Part shown: piece after piece, positions 43,251-55,478 of the stretch | Position numbering within the stretch: the stretch's first letter is position 1 | Layout: the number at the start of each line of letters is the position of its first letter | Origin: Kappaphycus alvarezii | Lineage: Eukaryota; Rhodophyta; Florideophyceae; Gigartinales; Solieriaceae | NCBI GenBank assembly: GCA_002205965.3 | Contig: NADL03000501.1 | Coordinates: 1,612,001 to 1,676,000 of the forward strand | Direction: 5' to 3' | Length of the DNA: 64,000 bases | Translations under genes and position numbers: made by a program | The notes under the pieces: model-generated | What the model was told of the DNA's origin: nothing | The model's database searches: none | What the model saw: only the letters and a program-made list of their open reading frames with translations

Positions 43251-44419
43251 GAAAATTGTGCAGGGCAGGAATGGGCAAAGGGTAGCGCATCAATCAAAGT
43301 ACAGGTTGAAATCTCCAAACAGTTCTGTAAGCGGGGAATTTGACCCAAAGGCAAAGGTCCGGGTGAGGATTCATGACACAAGCTGGCATGCGTCGGAACG
43401 AAGATGACTGTGAGGTCGGGCACTGGCGGAGGATCCGTAAGTTTTTCATATTAAAGCTAGGGGGGGCTATAACTGAGCCTTGCTAAGTGAGAGGGGGGTC
43501 ATGTACAGGGTATTATGACTGTATGCAAAAAAGACAGAATTTTTTTGGCACTTGATTCTTGGCGCCCTTGTGGATTTATTCCAACACATGTATGTACAGC
43601 GTATAGAGAGGACCTTACTTGCACTTTTGTGAATGACAATTTGTGATTGATGTAAAGGGGGTTTTATGAGGGTTGACGTGCATGAGGCTGAGAATTGATA
43701 TGCAACAAAATTCATGTGCCCTTTAGCCAGCGTGATTGGACAGGTGTTAATTGTGCCACTTAGTTTGAGACTTGAAATAATTTATTTGAGGAAAGGTGAT
43801 TGGACCAGGCTATTTGAGTACAAGTCCATACTGCATGAGTAAAGTCATATTATTACTGTACAGTACAGTGGAGTACAATAAAGTAGGAGCTCCAATAAAA
43901 GGACTGTAAATGGAATAAATAGCCTTTTGTTACAGTAGAACAGTGCGGTTGTACAGTAATCCGAGACCCGTTGGGCAAAAGAGCAAGTGGAAAGCTAGTC
44001 ACTTGGAAAAGGGATACTCACAGTTTTCAAAAGAGCTGTTTCCGCGGCTTGAAGATCATAACACGTGTCCCTTTGCTTTGACGCATACAAATCGTTTGTG
44101 TACAGTACTTTGTACTGCATTGCTGCCACATGCAATGCCTTGGCGGCGTGGCCCAACAGTCCCACCGATAGAGGACATAATAGAAAAAAACTGTGCCCGC
44201 CCTGCTACCGGCAACAAGAAATAACCCGCGATTGAAAGCTCAATGCCCCCTCGCAAGGCCCCTCACTAATCATGTCTTGTCACTGCTGTCCCATTGGCTA
44301 TCGCCGTCTCCCGTTTACCTGCATCTACAGTACACGAGAAGGAAGTTTAGTGCATTCAGTATCTACTGTCCTGGGGACTGCGCACGTCCTATCTGCAAGT
44401 AACTTTAAATAAATCCTTT
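43251..44419. other. Intergenic, no gene seen
   Basis: Short frames only. Contains a TTACTGTACAGTACAGTGG run near 43855. Confidence 0.4.
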
Positions 44420-44753
44420 TATTACACTTTCGCCTCCTCTTTCAACCACACCGTCGCTCCCCTTCCAACATCCCCTCTCCCTCAACCATTTTCAAGAGGC
44501 ACCTTACTTCCTCTTTGTCACTTGTCACCCCGCCCTCGAGACACCCCAAATCTCCCGATTAGCCCCCATCGTTTCCTATTCACATCTATAAATTCGCCAC
44601 TCTACCTGCCCCTCCCTCTCCACCTCGTCACACCTCCACCCACACCTCCGAATTCCACCCCTCCGTACCCCCGCACCGCCCCCTCTAACACTAACACACC
44701 ACCCTACGCATCACTCATCTCACACCCTCCCGCACTCGCACTCCACCCGAACC
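44420..44753 (+). promoter_or_regulatory. C-rich leader upstream of bZIP gene
   Basis: About 330 bp very rich in C and poor in G on the plus strand (CCTCTC, CACCCC and similar runs), ending at the bZIP ATG. Probably the 5' UTR and core promoter. No TATA box was identified. Confidence 0.45.
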
Positions 44754-45423
44754 ATGGCAACGCGAAGCAACATCCTCGTCCCCCACGACTTCCACAAACG
44801 ACCCTCCGGCACCTGCTCCCAAGCCTCCTCCCTCTCCTCCTGCATCAAATCCCCCGTCGCCGACCTCTCCCACTCCGAACAACTCCCCCACTCCGTCAAA
44901 GGCGCCCCCGCCCACCTCCGCACCGTCATTCGCAAACGTCAAAATTCAGAGGTAAGTCCCTTCCCCATCCACACCCGACTTGAATCCGCCCGAGCCCCAA
45001 TCCAGCGCAAAGCCCCGTACGACGCAGTGCGCTAACCGTGCCGCATATCCGTCCGTTCAATCTATACCTTGACAGTCGGCAAAACGCTCCCGTCTACGTA
45101 GAAAGGAAGCCGCGCATCGCTTTTATCAACGATTTGAACAGCAGACGCAACGCATTCGTATGTTGGAGGATCGAGTCGCTCAACTCGCCGCCGCGGTATT
45201 GTCCGACGAGGATGAGCAAGACAAAACACCACCGTCGTATCCAACGATGCCAAAGCTGGATCAGAACTTGCAACCGCAACTTGTAGAGGATAAGCAAAAG
45301 ACACAGCCTGTTCCTGCTGACGAACTTCGAGCGTTTCAGGAGGATCTTGACCTGCTGTTGGAATCGTGCATTCGAGAGCGTTTGTATGAGGAAGAGGCTG
45401 CGTATGGAAATCCTCTTTATTAG
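44754..45423 (+). CDS. bZIP transcription factor, two exons
   Basis: Exon 1 is 44754-44951 (66 codons from ATG in CCATGGC context). The intron is 44952-45075 (124 bp), GTAAGT to CAG, with a CTAAC branch-like site about 40 nt before the acceptor. Exon 2 is 45076-45423. Splicing in phase 0 gives 181 residues. The join creates a textbook basic region: RKRQNSE from exon 1 plus SAKRSRLRRKEAAHRF from exon 2, with the N-X7-R signature (NSESAKRSR). A coiled coil then follows (QQTQRIRMLEDRVAQLAAAVL). An acidic, Gln/Pro-containing C-terminus ends EEEAAYGNPLY. bZIP proteins dimerise and bind palindromic ACGT-type or AP-1-type sites in the nucleus. The target is unknown. Without splicing the frame stops at 45035. 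The intron sits exactly within the basic region. Confidence 0.85.
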
Positions 45424-47438
45424 ACTACTCGCCCTTCTTGTCCGTTGGTCTTTGATTTTAGTAGACGTGGTCTGTACATTTCCAAGGGTGGTGGAGAGCT
45501 GGCTGGTAGGACGGCCTGCACTCCAAATTCGAAATGGGTCAGGTAGGAAGGCAGGTGAGGTTTTTGTGAAGTTGACTTAGTAAATATCACTGCGTGGTCA
45601 TCGCAACGAGTCCAAATGTTCGCTTTTTAATGCGACAAACACTGCTTGCTGTTTTTGTCTCAGCAGCCATTACGATTTAAGCGTGCGTTTTGTGAAGACT
45701 CGCCGCGATGAATCCAGTCCCGGCGAAAAAAAAACCTGGTGGCACTCTCTCGGCCGTTTTGGCGAAGCCTTACCAGTAGTTGCGGTACTCAATAACAAAC
45801 AGCATCAGATTGTGTAGGGTACCCTTTTGAACGATTGGAGGGCCGAACCAATTGTAAGAGATGGCAGGGATGGTCGTCTTCGTTGGGTGAGGGGGAGTTG
45901 AAGCAGGGAGCAGGAACATGGTGGACCTGTTTCCCTTGCAGATCTACTGCACTCGCAGCAACTGCCTCATTGCAGTTTGGTTCACTTTCTTTGTCTAATG
46001 CTGATTTATAAGGAAACTGATCTTCAATTTCCTTCACGTGCTTCGACTACCTCCCAGAATTTGGACGTACATGGAAGGCCATGTACCCGCCATAGTTTAT
46101 AGAAAATCACTTGGTATGTCTTGGGTAGGACAGATCCGTTTATCATGGAGGAAATAGTCTCGCACTTGTTCAAAATGTCGGTGCGAAACAAGCGATTACT
46201 CGGAAGATTGCCCTACGCCACCAGCTTGTAAAGTGCGCAGGGGGCATGTGCATAGCACTCTTTTGAGGCAGGAGCGCAAATCGTTGAAATAGTCACAGTC
46301 GTTTGTTTCTTGCGATGTGACGAAATAGACGTGTTATAGCCACCGCGGCCAGTTGAGCCCTCCATTACATTAAATCTATAAACAGAAAAAAAAACAGAAA
46401 GGCCTTTTTTCTTCATGTTGAGCGGCGAATTCTAAAAGACGGTATGATTTAGCGCTAGTAGTATTTACAGTATGCCCAAATTTAATGTATTTATTAATAT
46501 TGTACTGTATATTAAGACTTTTGACTAATTGGTACAGAGTTCTGTAAATTTACCAAAAAGTCTGGTATTCAGATAACTTCATGAAAATCAAGGCTCCTGT
46601 GCAAGACCACCGGAAGAAGATGTTTTCTCTTTGCCTGTATCTGGACCCGCGTTTTGCCACTTGGAGAGGGTTGCAGCTTCGATTGTTAGAAAATTCGGTA
46701 GGATTCCCAACCTATGCGGCAGTCAGTACAAATCAACCCCATTTTCCAATTGCCGCACGAGCAGCCGTTCAGATCGCTGATGCGCCACAAACACTTCGCT
46801 CTTCACGCGGCGAGACTAGTCCATGATAACGCCAGTTACCTTTTGCGAGGGGTTTTGAGCAACTCTTAATGTCATTACCTGGTATATCAGTCGCTACGCA
46901 AATTAGGCCTATTCTTCGTTATCTCCTAACTCAAACCTCTACTCATTTATATCGAATTTTTTTTGGTTCGTTACAGTAGGGTATTCAGGACTTAACATGT
47001 TGAACCTGTATATTTCTGTGGTGAAGTACTGTAAATGAAGAATCTATACTGCCATTTATCCTTCTCAATGAAATCCCTACTGACCCACATTAGGACAATC
47101 GCCATCATTTTTACTCTTTTACTTTTTAGTAAAGAGTAAAAGATTCATTCATCACCAGCGCTTTGTTTGTTTCCTACGTTATCTCGACGATGTTCCGAGT
47201 GAGTGCATTGCATTATTTCACCTTGCAGTTAGGAATAACCGGAAAAGCAGTGTCAGCTGCATACGAAGAGGTCCGAGACAGGACGGGCATCGGATAGCTA
47301 ACCAAATGGGAGAACTACGACGTTGAAGGATTCTGCGCGATTCGTACCGGGACCTGTAGAGGAGCGGCGGGCGTTATTGGGATAAACCAATCAATGAGGC
47401 GAGGGTGGCATTTCACAGGGACCCCAGAGAGTCAAGGT
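45424..47438. other. Intergenic, no gene seen
   Basis: Includes the 3' flank of the bZIP gene. Short frames only, such as 46581-46826, without recognisable domains. A TACTGTATATTA word lies near 46502. Confidence 0.45.
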
Positions 47439-48644
47439 CTAGAGGGTAAAGTTGGGGAAAGATATCAGGCCATTAGAGAGATTGAAGGGTTCAAGCGCCA
47501 GTTTGCGCTCGAGGTTGCGAGGCATAACATCATGGGCGATTTCAGTGGCACCAGCGACTTGTGTCGGCCCTGTGCGTGTGTTGGGTTTGAATAGGGAGAA
47601 GATGGTGATATCATGAGCGATGGAGCGGAAGTCGGGCGAAGAGGACGTCGTTAACGCCTGCAGGAGAATGTCTGCTTGCCGCAGCCCGGTCCCGAGGGCG
47701 AGACGAGGGGCGTTGTACTCGGAGTTAAATCCCGCTGCGCAGATCACCTATACTGCAAACTCGTTATGAACAGAGTTGTGACGGTGGAGCCTGGACTCCC
47801 AAAACCAGTCCGGCACAAGTCGGCAGCATGGTCCACGAACACAACCATCTGTCTGCGGGAGAGGTGGTAAGTGAGTAGCGGACTCTCGGGGAAGACCGGG
47901 AGGCCTATGTGCTGTCTGAGCATCACTTTCTGTCCATTAGGTGGCGGGGATATATGGGGTATTGACAGGGGGGAGTGTAAGGAGTATATGTAGGGGAAAG
48001 ACTGTGGTAGAAGGCGAGTACAAGAATGCGGGGGCGTATTTCCGCATCACTGTCATGGGAGGGTGTCGGAGTGGTATTCCACCCAGCGTCCTTTCAGTCG
48101 GCCTTGAACCTGGCGTCCTGCTGCACCCTGTTTAGAATGGAGAGAGTATTACGTGTTGAAGAAGCAATAACGTTAGGGAAGTAGGTGCCAAGCCAACGGG
48201 AATACCAGTAGCCAGGGACTTTACGGAGGAAAGATCGCACAAGTGGTTCGGGTTATGGAAGGAGAGAACCGGGGCCAGCATGGCATGGGTACCCTAGGAG
48301 CCCGGAGGTGTGAAATGTTGAGTACCGAGAGATACGGACTCAGCTTGGGGCCGCATTGATGATATGCTTGTGGCAGTAAAGGATTAAGGAGAAAGGCGAA
48401 CTGTGTGGTAACCCTGACCACCCAGACGTCATGCGAGGCAGCCCTGCACTAACGCGTGGTCAGCCATGGCCACGGCGTTCAGGGACTCAGAGGTCTTTTG
48501 TAGGTTTTCGAATTGGAGAGCAGCGCTCGTAGACTTCTGCGGGCTGGACAGACGGAAAACGTGTGCCACGAGGCGGGCCGAGGCGCAATGACGATGCATA
48601 TGGATATCGAAACGCGCACGAGGGTTGCAGACGCCATCTAGCAA
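47439..48644 (-). pseudogene. R2-like element fragments, decayed
   Basis: The best part is 47747-47439: GLRQADILLQALTTS, then AHDITIFSLFKPNTRTGPTQ, VAGATEIAHD and LERKLAL. It aligns with the C-terminal domain at 5970-6476 (HRPAEIFVY, ACDVTVVSPLK, LERELSRRL). 47926-47748 may be the segment just before it. 48644-48221, in two frames, lies where the reverse-transcriptase thumb and finger would be, but I see only weak support. Dead. Confidence 0.5.
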
Positions 48645-48693
48645 GTACAGGGTGTTTCGACAGGCCTTGATTCTTGCTCGAAGGTAGTTTTAA

Positions 48694-49185
48694 ATGACGC
48701 GGAGCTCAAGGAGCGGACCAGAACATGCTCTATATCAACGTATTGATCCATGCATTGTAGACAACCCCGCCCACCCGCCTGTGACATCACTATCGTTTCG
48801 CCCTTCCAAGCCGGCCACCCGCACGACGGTCACACAGATAGCGGGCGGCGAAGCAGCAGACTGCGCGCACCGGGACCAAATTCGCGGCCTTGATCGCAAA
48901 CTGGCAAGTCGTGTGCTCAACCTTCGGGATGGCCCTCGGTGGGACCTCCCTTTCCACTTCCAACCCCTTGATTTCGATTCCCTCGGGGCTCCCTCCGCCG
49001 AAAGAGCCCAGTTTCTCAACGAGCTCTTCCCGGCTATTGCCCGCCGCCATCATACCTCCACGGTGGTTATTCGCCGTCGCACCTACCCGCGCCTCAGCGC
49101 AGCCATTTGGTCCGCTGCTGCTATGGCGATAACTGCTCGCCCTCCAGTGCACGCGACTGACATGGACTACCTAGTAAGCTCCTAA
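48694..49185 (+). pseudogene. R2-like element C-terminal domain fragment
   Basis: The frame has FRPSKPATRTTVTQIAGGEAA, then GLDRKLASRVL and FHFQPLDFDSLGAPSAERAQ, and ends RRRTYPRLSAAIWSAAA. Blocks match the fragments at 5970-6476 and 47439-47747. It points away from the minus-strand fragment just left of it (head-to-head). The PD...D part of the nuclease core is missing. Confidence 0.6.
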
Positions 49186-50617
49186 CTGTTAGCTCTGACC
49201 CGGTAGTGCATGTTGCCCAAAAATTTCGCGACTCGAATAAATCATTAGTCAGAGGTCGGGATGGGCCGGGGAGGAGGGTAAATGCGGTAAGTGGGTTGAG
49301 CTAGAGATTTCCGAGACTAGGCCGAATTTGCGTAACGATTGATATACCCTGAGAACGGAGGTTCTCTGGAACATACTTGCTGTGGCGTTAACAGTCGCTT
49401 AAAACACCTTTCAGGTGACAAAGGCGTTATTCTGGACGAGTCTCGCCGCGTGATGAGCGAACAGTGTTTGCCGCGCCTCTGCGATCGGAAGATCTGCATG
49501 TGTAGCACTGCCAATCGCAACCCAGTTGACGAAGTCCCGAGCAGCCGGGTGTCACACCTCCAATGTGGAGAGTGGAAGGGCAATGAAGCGATAGGTAAAT
49601 GGGGTCGATTCACAGCGATTTTGGCGAAGGTTGTGAGTCCTACTCTAGCTAGCTAGAAGCAGATAATGAGTAAATGTCATCTCTCCCTATGAACTTGGAT
49701 GCAAGCCATGTTTCCGGATATACAGTACCAGGATCGAAGAATTTCCTCCAATAAATAAATTAGTAGCTAGTAGTAGCCTGGGCAACAAGTAGGCGGCGTT
49801 GGAAGTGACGACCATCGCGGCGTCTCGTTGAGGGAAAATGGCCCTCACCCTAGCTGGAGTACTGGTCCAGGGCTCGGCTAGCGACTGAGTTTGCTCCCTC
49901 CCTGATCGTGGGGAACGTATCGCGGTACCACCCGCCGCGCGTGGATGTAATGTTGAACCAGGAAGTGCCTGTTCCTACCTGGTAACACGGCCGTAAACCC
50001 CTGCTATTCTCTGAGCTTATCTGCGTTGGCTGCGTTCAAGACTGTGAGCTGGTTGAAGTTTCCCATCCTGAGGTGAGAAGGGGCCAGCGGGGAGACGATG
50101 GATGTATCAAAGGAATCACAATCGTCGGCGGCGGCCAGTGCGATGGTGTTTATCTAGCCTCGTCACTTGTTCGCAACACGACCAGGAAGAATGTATATAG
50201 TGTGGTCAGATGATCCGGGGTTTGTGTTGGTTGAGATACACAATAGGGATAATACCGCGGATTAACAGTTGAACAGGCTGAAGATTGTTAAACTTCTCAA
50301 TCAGGGGTACCATTATCCACGAACTATTGATTGAGAATGATATTGCTACTCGGCGGATACTTGAGTGGATTGTACAGTAATGAAAAACAGGAGTGCCGTA
50401 CAATGGTCAAATGGTGATTTCTGCCGTGTTGGAAGTTTGGAATTTGGGAAAAAATAAAATTTTTGAATTGACAAAGTTGGGAATAGGTGGAAGCGGTGGA
50501 CCCAATCGGAATTACGGAAAGGGCAGGATGGAAGCGCACCACGGTGAGGGCCAATCACAAAGTGGTACCCTAGAAAATAAAACTCAGATGAATAGCCACT
50601 ACAAGGTCATAAGTAGT
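49186..50617. other. Intergenic, no gene seen
   Basis: Short frames only. No repeat was recognised apart from general TE-like mosaic sequence. Confidence 0.4.
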
Positions 50618-50670
50618 AAAATAAAATAAAATAAAATAGTTGATAATATTATTGATATTCATTTACATCA

Positions 50671-50702
<32 letters not shown>
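50618..50702. repeat. Microsatellites (AAAAT)n and (ATT)n
   Basis: About four AAAAT units near 50618-50637 and about ten ATT units at 50671-50701, just left of a minus-strand R2-like 3' UTR copy. Confidence 0.9.
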
Positions 50703-50704
<2 letters not shown>

Positions 50705-50733
50705 TCATGAAGGGGTAAGAAGAGTTGCAGTCA

Positions 50734-50882
50734 GGGGGAATTTTTGGGTTATTTTAATGCATGGAAGATGTGGTCGGTTATAACCACGAGGCTAATACGT
50801 TATGCGGGATTAGTCCTCGCTGATCGGTAACACTACAGTAAATGGCCTTGCTTACAGGACCGGCTCACTGCCTGCTAGTTGG
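50734..50882 (-). repeat. R2-like element 3' UTR copy
   Basis: The reverse complement carries the end of the coding region (LLAG..PVL, stop), then TAAGCAAGGCCATTTACTGTAG and ACCGACCACATCTTCCATGC, ending AACCCAAAAATTCCCCC. Full-length 3' UTR with almost no coding sequence. Confidence 0.85.
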
Positions 50883-52600
50883 CCTCGAGCCAGCCTTCTA
50901 GCGACCTTGAACCGGATTAATTCCGTTTCCTGGTTCCCCCATGCCGACAACTGGTACCAATTATTTGATGCGCTTTGGAACATAGGCTAACCCATTCTTC
51001 AATCACTAAAATACCCCAATTTTTCCCCTGTACTGTAGGTATAGAGGTAACGCGGGGGATCATTTACTGTAACGGAGATATTGGCTGAATTTCTCAAAGA
51101 CTGATGGCCCCCAAGGAAATTTAAAATCCATTGCTGTAAAAGGTAACGCCATCAACAATTTCCTAGAATGTCGATGGGGCCGGGCCAGCCAACTGGCAAG
51201 CAGGGGTAAGGGTAACATTACACTGAACTTTACTCATGATATTTCTAGAGTGTAAACTCACGGACCGACTAGTACTGATACCGCAGAGGCCTACTGTACT
51301 GTACTGTGCAGTACGGTACTTTGGATGCATTTAGCATTTTACAGGGGAAATGGTGACCTTTTATTACTTACATGCATTACGAAGGGACCGTACGGCCCCG
51401 GCTGGACCTGTTGAGGTTCAACCGCGCAGAATCTGCGCTGGTTGATCATGACGGCAGTATGCCGCTGCACGAATGCTGACACCATTGTACGAAGCGCACG
51501 AAACTCCGTGTATGCAGACGATGCTAAGTTCAAAGGTGTTATAGAGGAACGGCCCTAAAGGCACGAAACTAAAAGGTTTTGAAGATTCATGTAAAAACTA
51601 TCGGGGAGGTTGACAGCAGTAAACATCATGGCAAAGTTCCATTGGTCCAATTGGCAAGAAGACATAAATTAATTGCTGATTGGTGAGGCGGGAGGAGTTT
51701 CGAGAACCACGCGAGATCGCCACAATGGCGTCATGTGATTGTCTCGGCACGGGGCGGTATGGGTCTTGTGTTTTACACCGGTGTCTGGATACAGTGCACA
51801 GGTTGCACTGATGTCTTGGTACATTGTAAATCTTGGTAACGGTTACTGGTTGGATACTGTCAGTGTACTTTAGGGGATTTTGGGGGCACAATCGTTACAC
51901 CCCTCTGGGCTTGTGCGCCTTGTACCTCTTTCAAGCTTGTACGCCCGTTCGGATGGTTCGCATTCTTTTCGCGAGCGCCTTATTGGCCCGTGCTTCTCCT
52001 CGCCATCTTATTCTCCTCATCTTGAAGTGGCACAGCAACGGTGACGCGGAACCTGAAAAGTACGGAGGTGCAGTTTCAGACTGCCTGTATACTCGTGGAA
52101 GCTGATCTTTAGCTGTGAAATAACACAGCAATAGCGAGGACGAAGCAGTTGGAGAGGTTGAGCACAGGAATAACGCAAAGCGTCGCTGGAGAATATCCGC
52201 GAGAATGTCAATGAAAGTGGACGCTGAAGCTTAGTCGGACATTGAAGGTTAGTCCAAGTTATTTACGCGTACAAGGGCATGCCACGGCCGCGATGGAGCG
52301 CAATCGAAGGTGAAGGGTAATGTGGGTAGGTTCACGCGGTAGGTTCACGTTTATTCAACCGGTCCCATCAATCGATTGACTTCCATGTTGTACTTCATTT
52401 CTTCTAGTTATCTCGGGCGTCCTTGATATATCTAGAAGATTATGTATCAGCAATATGAGGGTAGTCAATGAAGACCCTGTAGGCATGCGGATGAAACCAA
52501 CAAAAGAAACGTATTACTCAAACGATAAAAAAGGACGTATTTTTCGAACAAACAGGAGACAAGTTCTGCTGGTAAATTTGCGACCACAATGATCAGTGAG
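50883..52600. other. Intergenic, no gene seen
   Basis: Contains a CTACTGTACTGTACTGTGC run near 51294. Otherwise short frames. A left LTR for the Gypsy remnant was looked for here and not identified. Confidence 0.4.
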
Positions 52601-52611
52601 AATGGGGGGTA

Positions 52612-54155
52612 CTAATTTTGCAGGTATCTGGGGCGAACCAAAAAAGGAACCAAACTCCTTGCGTGGATAGCACGTCGGGACTGACGTCCACCATACGAGG
52701 TCAGCCAATACCTCGGGTGATCCCCTTTCCATATCTGACACGGCCCGAAGAATCTTGATTTGAAAGCTGGCCATTTAAATGTTGTTGACAAGGCCGCCCC
52801 ATGTGCGACGAGGACCCAGTCGCCTGCGTTGAACCCTACAGGTTCTGCGAATGTCTTTTTTATCAATAAAAGCTCTTGTTCATCCCTTCTTCGTGCCCAA
52901 AGTACCACTTTTGCTAGCAACTCAAATCGTCGATGGCTCTCCAAGGCGTTGGAAATTAGAGCTATCGCATTCGATGATTCCATGCGCGGCAAAAATCCTT
53001 ACATCAACTCGAACGGGGATGCTCCAGAACGAGACGACGACGACAATATCCATACAAAACGTTCGGCAAGCTCTGTTCCCAATCCATTCCCTGACCTAGA
53101 ACCATTTTCTTGACGGCAGTCTTGATGGTGCGTACCATCCTCTCGGCCCTGCCATTAGACATGGGGGCGTAGGCCAGAACGGTGCTCCAAGATATTCCGT
53201 GTTTCCCTAAAAAGGAGATGAGAGAAGCAGCGGTGAAGCATCCAGCATTGTCGGATACAATGGTCTTTAAGGGACCAAAGTGGAACAAAATTTCCTTCTC
53301 TATGAACTGAGTAACAGTCCTGGCCGACGAATATTCTGTGGCCAAAGCGGTTGGCCAATCCGTTGAATGATCTACCGAAATGAGCAAGAAATTCTTCCCG
53401 CCCTTCGACTTCGGAAGGGGACCGGCGAAATCGATCGAATAAGTCTCGAATATGCTTGGCAGGGGGATTTTCAGGCTTGTATGGTAAGATGGAATCGGTT
53501 TTGTTTTCTGACGTCCCTCGCAACTTCTAACTTATTTTTGGATGTCCTTATGCATATACGGCCACCAGTAGTGGTCAGAGATGAAATTCTTCGTTGTTTC
53601 GGTGTCCCAGTGTCCAATATCACCGTGGAAGCTGTGGAGTATCGAAGACCTATCCTCAAGGAAGGGAACGGTTTTGAGTCCAATTTTCGTGCATCGTAGT
53701 ATCTTCCCCTCCCAAACCATGAAACGCTTCGCCATACGCTTGATTCCATGCCTCTTGGTTTCGTCTTCTTCTTCGATCTTAAACTCCTTAAAATGGAGAG
53801 CGACCTCAATATGATGGGATTCCAATGAAAGGCACTCCACGGCAGCGACTGAAACAACTGTTGCAACCAAGTCTCCTTCGTCGACCCCTGTGGGTGGTGG
53901 GGAACCAGTAGGGACGGCTCGCGACAGGTAGTCCGCGGCGCCGTTATTTGCGCCCGGCCTATACTCTACTTCGAACTCGTACTCAGCAAGAAGGCCCATC
54001 CACAGCGCCAACCTTCCATGAATGTAATCCTTTTTTAAAGAGTAGTGGAGGGCTTCATGATCGGTAACCAACCTGAATGGCTTTTTCGACAACAAGTATA
54101 CCCGAAACTTCCGCAAGGCGAAGGTTACCGCTAGAGCTTCCCTTTCAAATGCGAA
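52612..54155 (-). pseudogene. Gypsy RNase H-integrase
   Basis: Continues RNase H with EALAVTFALRKFRVYL, VTDHEALHYSL and NNGAADYLSR. The integrase zinc-binding start keeps the two His residues (FHGDIGH) and then breaks at a stop before the Cys pair. The core shows Asp in LISVDHSTDW, Asp in IVSDNAGCF and Glu in NGRAERMVRT, so the triad is kept. The C-terminal part is 52992-52612 (FGPCQIWKG...YWLTSYGG). Split over three frames. Confidence 0.85.
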
Positions 54156-55478
54156 TTAGTTCTTCTCATACAAATTCATAGTACGGCTAGTGTACTGTAC
54201 GGGGTATATCTTCCTGTCTTCCTTTTTATGGGCGAGGACTACCCCTACCGCGACGCTTGAATCGTCAGTTTCCACTATAAATGGGTAATCGAGGTCTGAA
54301 AATGCCAGAGCCGGTGGATAGGTGAGCTTCTCTTTCAAGGTTTCGAATGCTTCCATCATATCCAGTTGAATTTCTTATTGACAGACGTATAGGCATGAAA
54401 TGCGACTGAAATCTCGGCGAAGCCACGAATAAAACGGCGGAAATAACCGGCAAGGCCAAGGAAACGGCGCAACTCAGTCGTACCTTTCGGAAACGGTGAT
54501 TCCTCGATGGACTTAATCTTCTCTTCGTCGACGTGAACTCCGTTTTTGTCCACCTTGTGTCCCAGTAACTTCACAGTTGGTTTCACAAAGTCACACTTAG
54601 TGATCTTGAGCTTCGGACCCGCCTTTCCGATAGCGTCGAACATTATATTTAAGTGATCAATGTTGTCTTCCACGGAGTTAGAAAAGACGACAACGTCGTT
54701 CAGATAAACGCGAGTAAAGGGAATTTCCCGTAAAACGTAGTACATCATACGCTGAAAAGTTGACGGCGCATTCATGAGACCAAAGGGCATAACCTCAAAC
54801 TTGAAAGTCCCGTAACGGCAAACAAGGGTACTCATCTCCTTACAATCATCCGAACTTGCCAGTATCCTGTGAAAAAGTCAAGGGTACTTAAAACCGAAAT
54901 AACCTTTAGGTCATCGAATATTTCTTCTATCTTGGGCAGAGGCCAACGATCAGCCTTCATCTTACGGTTGAAAGTGCGGTAGTCCACACAGAATCTAGGC
55001 TTTTCGTCCTTCTTAGAGGCGATCACTACAGGAAAGGACCCTGTCGAAGACGCTGGGGTAATAATTCCTGCTTCCAGCATCTTATCAACTTCTTGTCGGA
55101 CCGTATCGTTGTGACGCGGAGCCAGGCGTCGAGCTTTGTGGTAAACTTGATTTTGGTCCTTTAGCTCGAAGTTGTGTTTCACTTGAACCGCGGTGGGACG
55201 GATCTCGTCAATCTTCCAAGCGAATATGGAATTGTTTCTACGGAAGACATCTGGAAGGAAATAATAAACTGCTGGCAGCCATTTTTTATAGAAGACTACC
55301 AGATCAAGGCTCGTAGCTTAGTGATAAGTTCATCCATCTCAATCGTGTTTCCGACGTTAATGTCGTGAGAAAATGCATCGAATAACACTCCAGCCTTGGA
55401 ATAGGAGATAGGTATCACGAACCGCTGCACAGCACTTTCAGGATAATCGTAGCAAATAAACCGACCACCGATAAGAAC
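54156..55478 (-). pseudogene. Gypsy reverse transcriptase
   Basis: From the right: GYDHVLIGGRFICYDYPE (probably the protease tail), FAWKIDEIRPT, then EVDKMLEAGIITPASSTGSFPVV and KPRFCVDYRTFNRK. After a frame change come STLDFFTGYWQVRM, CRYGTFKFEVMPFGLMNAPSTFQ, the active site as YLNDVVVF (first Asp of YxDD changed to Asn) and LLGHKVDKNGV. The block ELRRFLGLAGYFRRFI closes the domain. RNase H begins FIVETDDSSVAVG. An in-frame TAA at 54156 and the Asn make it inactive. Confidence 0.88.

Larger units (their letters stand above)
52612..55478 (-). mobile_element. Ty3/Gypsy retrotransposon pol, decayed
   Basis: Minus-strand pol with the order (protease end), reverse transcriptase, RNase H, integrase, which is the Gypsy order. 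No gag and no LTRs were recognised. The right edge at about 55478 abuts the plus-strand Copia fragment, so it appears inserted in, or fused to, that copy. Confidence 0.85.

Noticed and set aside
43112-43423. 103-codon minus-strand ORF
   Set aside because: Its composition (Tyr, Cys, Thr repeats) is dictated by the TACAGTA/CACAG repeats it crosses.
44522-44983. 153-codon Pro-rich ORF upstream of and overlapping bZIP exon 1
   Set aside because: It follows from the C-rich leader, and the bZIP frame with the intron explains the region better.
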